Assembly (NCBI GenBank): GCA_036154155.1 | Contig: JAYZLP010000056.1 | Span: forward strand, 1-8,025 | Reading direction: 5' to 3' | From: MGIIb-O5 sp036154155 | GTDB taxonomy: Archaea > Thermoplasmatota > Poseidoniia > Poseidoniales > Thalassarchaeaceae | DNA length: 8,025 nt | Notes under the pieces: model-generated | Databases searched by the model: none | Told to the model about the DNA's origin: nothing | Seen by the model: only the letters and a program-made list of their open reading frames with translations | Part shown: positions 6,244 to 8,025 of the stretch, piece after piece | How positions within the stretch are numbered: position 1 is the stretch's first letter | Layout: the number at the start of each line of letters is the position of its first letter | Program-made: the position numbers and the translations under genes

Positions 6244-6990
6244 ATGGGCCTAGAAAGGAACGGAAGGGGAGATAGGTTCAGAGAAATCAGGGTCTCCAAG
6301 ATTCTTGGAGGGATTGGGGGGGCTTACCTACTGCTATGCTTCCTAGTCCCCATGGCCATGCCGGAGGGATCCGTACCTCAACTCTCGGGCAGAGCGAATG
6401 CATTGGACTATGCCACGGAAAGTAGCTGGGGGAATACGAATGGGGGCGAAAGTGCGGACGTGGGGCACGATCAGCTCCTCCATGGGGGGCCGTTTGCATG
6501 GAAGAGCCTGAATCCGATTTTTGCATTTACATATGCGTTTGGAGATCTAAATTGCCATCAGAAGCATGAGAGGTCATGGGAAATTAATGGGAATCAGATG
6601 CCAGTCTGTGCAAGAGACATAGGGATATTCCTAGGATTCGTAATCGGCGCCGCACTATTTGGTTCCAGGGGACTTAATCGTTGGACCATCAGGGACACAT
6701 TTCTCTCGGTTTTTCCCGATGAACTATTGGAAAATACCTACGCCAATGATGAAAGAATGAGAAATATGATCATATTGCTTGCTTTGGGGGTTGTTCCAAT
6801 GGCGGTAGATGGATTCACTCAGCTACTCACCGATTATGAGTCCATCAATCCATTGAGGTTGACGACAGGAATGGCAGCAGGATTAGTTACCGGATGGTTC
6901 GTTTGTGCGTCACTTTGTGCTAGAGCGAGTGGATTTGAAGGGGCTTCTTCAGTCATGCTTCCACATGGTGCAAAACTCATTCAGAAGTAG
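6244..6990 (+). CDS. DUF2085 family integral membrane protein
   Basis: The protein belongs to the DUF2085 membrane family, which has no established biochemical function. The diagnostic block is present: LNCHQKHERSWEINGNQMPV followed by CARDIGIFLGF, with C104, H105, Q106, the ERS triad, C122 and R124, corresponding to the family pattern CHQxxeRS...qlpvCaRctGiylG. The ATG at 6244 gives 248 residues. An upstream in-frame ATG at 5995 lies within the opposite-strand gene and would add a non-membrane leader. Predicted helices: 19-39, 127-140 (extending from the motif), 174-195 (with the family-like PMAVDGFTQLL) and 207-224. Between helix 1 and the CHQ motif sits a loop of about 60 residues rich in Gly, Ser and Asn, which seems long for this family. 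The paired Cys/His residues hint at metal binding or a disulfide, which is inference. It is divergent from an unknown membrane protein and ends 4 bp from tmk. Confidence 0.85.
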   Translation: MGLERNGRGDRFREIRVSKILGGIGGAYLLLCFLVPMAMPEGSVPQLSGRANALDYATESSWGNTNGGESADVGHDQLLHGGPFAWKSLNPIFAFTYAFGDLNCHQKHERSWEINGNQMPVCARDIGIFLGFVIGAALFGSRGLNRWTIRDTFLSVFPDELLENTYANDERMRNMIILLALGVVPMAVDGFTQLLTDYESINPLRLTTGMAAGLVTGWFVCASLCARASGFEGASSVMLPHGAKLIQK

Positions 6991-6994
6991 CTAT

Positions 6995-8025
6995 CTACGA
7001 CTCTAACCACCACTTAACGAGTTCATCTGGACTTTCTGGAATATCCGAGGAGTCGTTCCCACTGCCTAATATACTGAGCCTCTGGATAACCGATTCTATG
7101 GCTGCAGGGTGATGCCCTGATTTGACTATCTGGCCCATTGAGAATCTTAGATGCGTCCCTGGGTTCTCTCTATTCCACTTGACTATTGCATCCCTGAGGG
7201 GCCAGATTGCTATTGACAGTAGGCCCATTGATCTGTACTCATCCCTTAGTTGCGAGCGGGGGGCCTCTCTTCCAATTAATGAGCGGTGTTGATGTATCCA
7301 CCCCAATCTCTCGTGTAGGTATTTCACTATGGTCTGGGTGTGCCTCTCAGAGACCGTCCTAACTGGCCCTAGGGAACTGCGCAACTCCCTGATGTCAGCA
7401 GAACCCATCAGGGACAATGTTCCAAGGACTGACGAGAAAGAGTGAGAGAGGACATGGTGTGGGACATCGACTCTCTCGCCCTCCTCCACTGATTCAATTA
7501 CTGATTTGTGCTCCTCCTGGGATTCTTTAATCACCCTCCAAGGGGCCCTTCCCCCGAGCCAATTTTCCTTCGAACTGGTTGGCTCCAGTCCAAGACCCTC
7601 CAGTGTGGTCTGGCCATCTGAATTCCTAATCAGCCCCATCAACAAATTTCTATCGACTATTTCGATGTCAACATTGACCGGGCTTGGGCGCGAATGAAGG
7701 AATCTCCTTATTACGCCCTTTAGCTGGTTCTTGAATTCGTCCTCCGAACCTTCATTCAGAATGGGCCCGATTATCGCTCCCATGTCGAATGGGACTGGCA
7801 TTTCTTTTTCGCCGGATAGTAGTGCCCTGTAACCCTCCCTAATCTTCCTCTGTAACTCGGTTGTCTCGAAGTATTCTTCCTTGTTTGAATGAGCCCTGAG
7901 GGTCCCACTCTTGATTCGATTCAATGCTACCTCGGGGTCGCAATCTACCCATATGCACAGGTCTGGAACCAATGCGGCTGAGTTCATGTGGGCAACTCTT
8001 TCGATTCCCGCTCCACCGACAATTC
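6995..8025 (-). CDS. tmk: Thymidylate kinase with long uncharacterised C-terminal extension (5' partial)
   Basis: dTMP kinase phosphorylates dTMP to dTDP using ATP. The gene runs off the right edge, so the P-loop and DR(Y/H) region are not visible. The first visible residues read IVGGAGIERVAHMNSAA, with no stop. Numbered from the internal Met at 7987, PDLCIWVDCDPEVALNRI (8-25) matches the PDLtiyLDvdPevaleRi strand-helix of Tmk. YFETTELQRKIREGYRALL (39-57) matches the dxfExxelqrkvregY helix after the LID, and the C-terminal DEFKNQLKGVIRRFL (83-97) closes the kinase domain. A normal Tmk (about 200-215 residues) would end here. Instead about 230 more residues follow (101-330), mostly helical and histidine-rich (H177, H178, H182, H216, H225, H232, H234, H279, H292, H293), with no motif I recognise. 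There is no stop or frameshift between the parts. It converges on the DUF2085 gene with a 4-bp gap. Confidence 0.85.
   Translation of the reverse strand, partial: IVGGAGIERVAHMNSAALVPDLCIWVDCDPEVALNRIKSGTLRAHSNKEEYFETTELQRKIREGYRALLSGEKEMPVPFDMGAIIGPILNEGSEDEFKNQLKGVIRRFLHSRPSPVNVDIEIVDRNLLMGLIRNSDGQTTLEGLGLEPTSSKENWLGGRAPWRVIKESQEEHKSVIESVEEGERVDVPHHVLSHSFSSVLGTLSLMGSADIRELRSSLGPVRTVSERHTQTIVKYLHERLGWIHQHRSLIGREAPRSQLRDEYRSMGLLSIAIWPLRDAIVKWNRENPGTHLRFSMGQIVKSGHHPAAIESVIQRLSILGSGNDSSDIPESPDELVKWWLES

Noticed and set aside
6165..6299. Extended start of the minus-strand membrane protein up to 6299
   Set aside because: The extra 45 residues overlap the divergent DUF2085 start, look non-membrane and proline/arginine-rich, and the ATG at 6164 directly precedes a typical membrane protein N-terminus.
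6970..6980. Run of four A on the plus strand read as a minus-strand T-run terminator for tmk
   Set aside because: Four T residues are too few for an archaeal terminator call, and the run lies within the DUF2085 coding region.

Overview
The window looks like a gene-dense piece of an archaeal chromosome, most plausibly a marine euryarchaeon of the Poseidoniia / Marine Group II kind. This placement is inference. It rests on moderate GC, heavy use of AGG/AGA for arginine, a SUF operon of the C-B-D type with a B. subtilis/archaeal-style SufB, short or absent 5' leaders mixed with strong GGAGG-type ribosome sites, and very tight gene packing. I see no mobile element, tRNA, rRNA, CRISPR array or long repeat. 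No stretch above about 80 bases lacks a gene.

Left part (1-2038): a 5'-truncated membrane-anchored protein with a C-terminal zinc ribbon runs directly into a Maf-family nucleotide pyrophosphatase. Their junction is coupled, because the stop codon of the first lies inside the ribosome site of the second. Maf then meets a convergent Nfu-type Fe-S carrier gene, and the two coding regions overlap by 14 bp.

Middle (2039-5388): a 49-bp divergent gap separates nfu from a sufC-sufB-sufD operon. SufC is the ABC-type ATPase. SufB and SufD form the beta-helical scaffold on which Fe-S clusters are built. Nfu probably accepts or delivers the clusters. The key SufB and SufD residues are present, so the system looks functional. 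No cysteine desulfurase (SufS) or SufE/SufU lies in the window, so sulfur must come from elsewhere in the genome or from sulfide.

Right part (5385-8025): sufD ends against a convergent gene for an unrecognised four-helix membrane protein, and both stop codons share one CTAG. That gene is divergent, across a 79-bp gap, from a DUF2085 membrane protein. The DUF2085 gene in turn ends 4 bp from a convergent thymidylate kinase gene that runs off the right edge. The kinase carries a C-terminal extension of about 230 residues that I cannot assign, and this is the most unusual protein-level feature here.

The SUF/Nfu block is the one clear functional system. I do not see convincing evidence for a wholly new multi-gene system. 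The best leads are the kinase extension, the two uncharacterised membrane proteins that share a divergent promoter region, and the terminator-less convergent gene ends.
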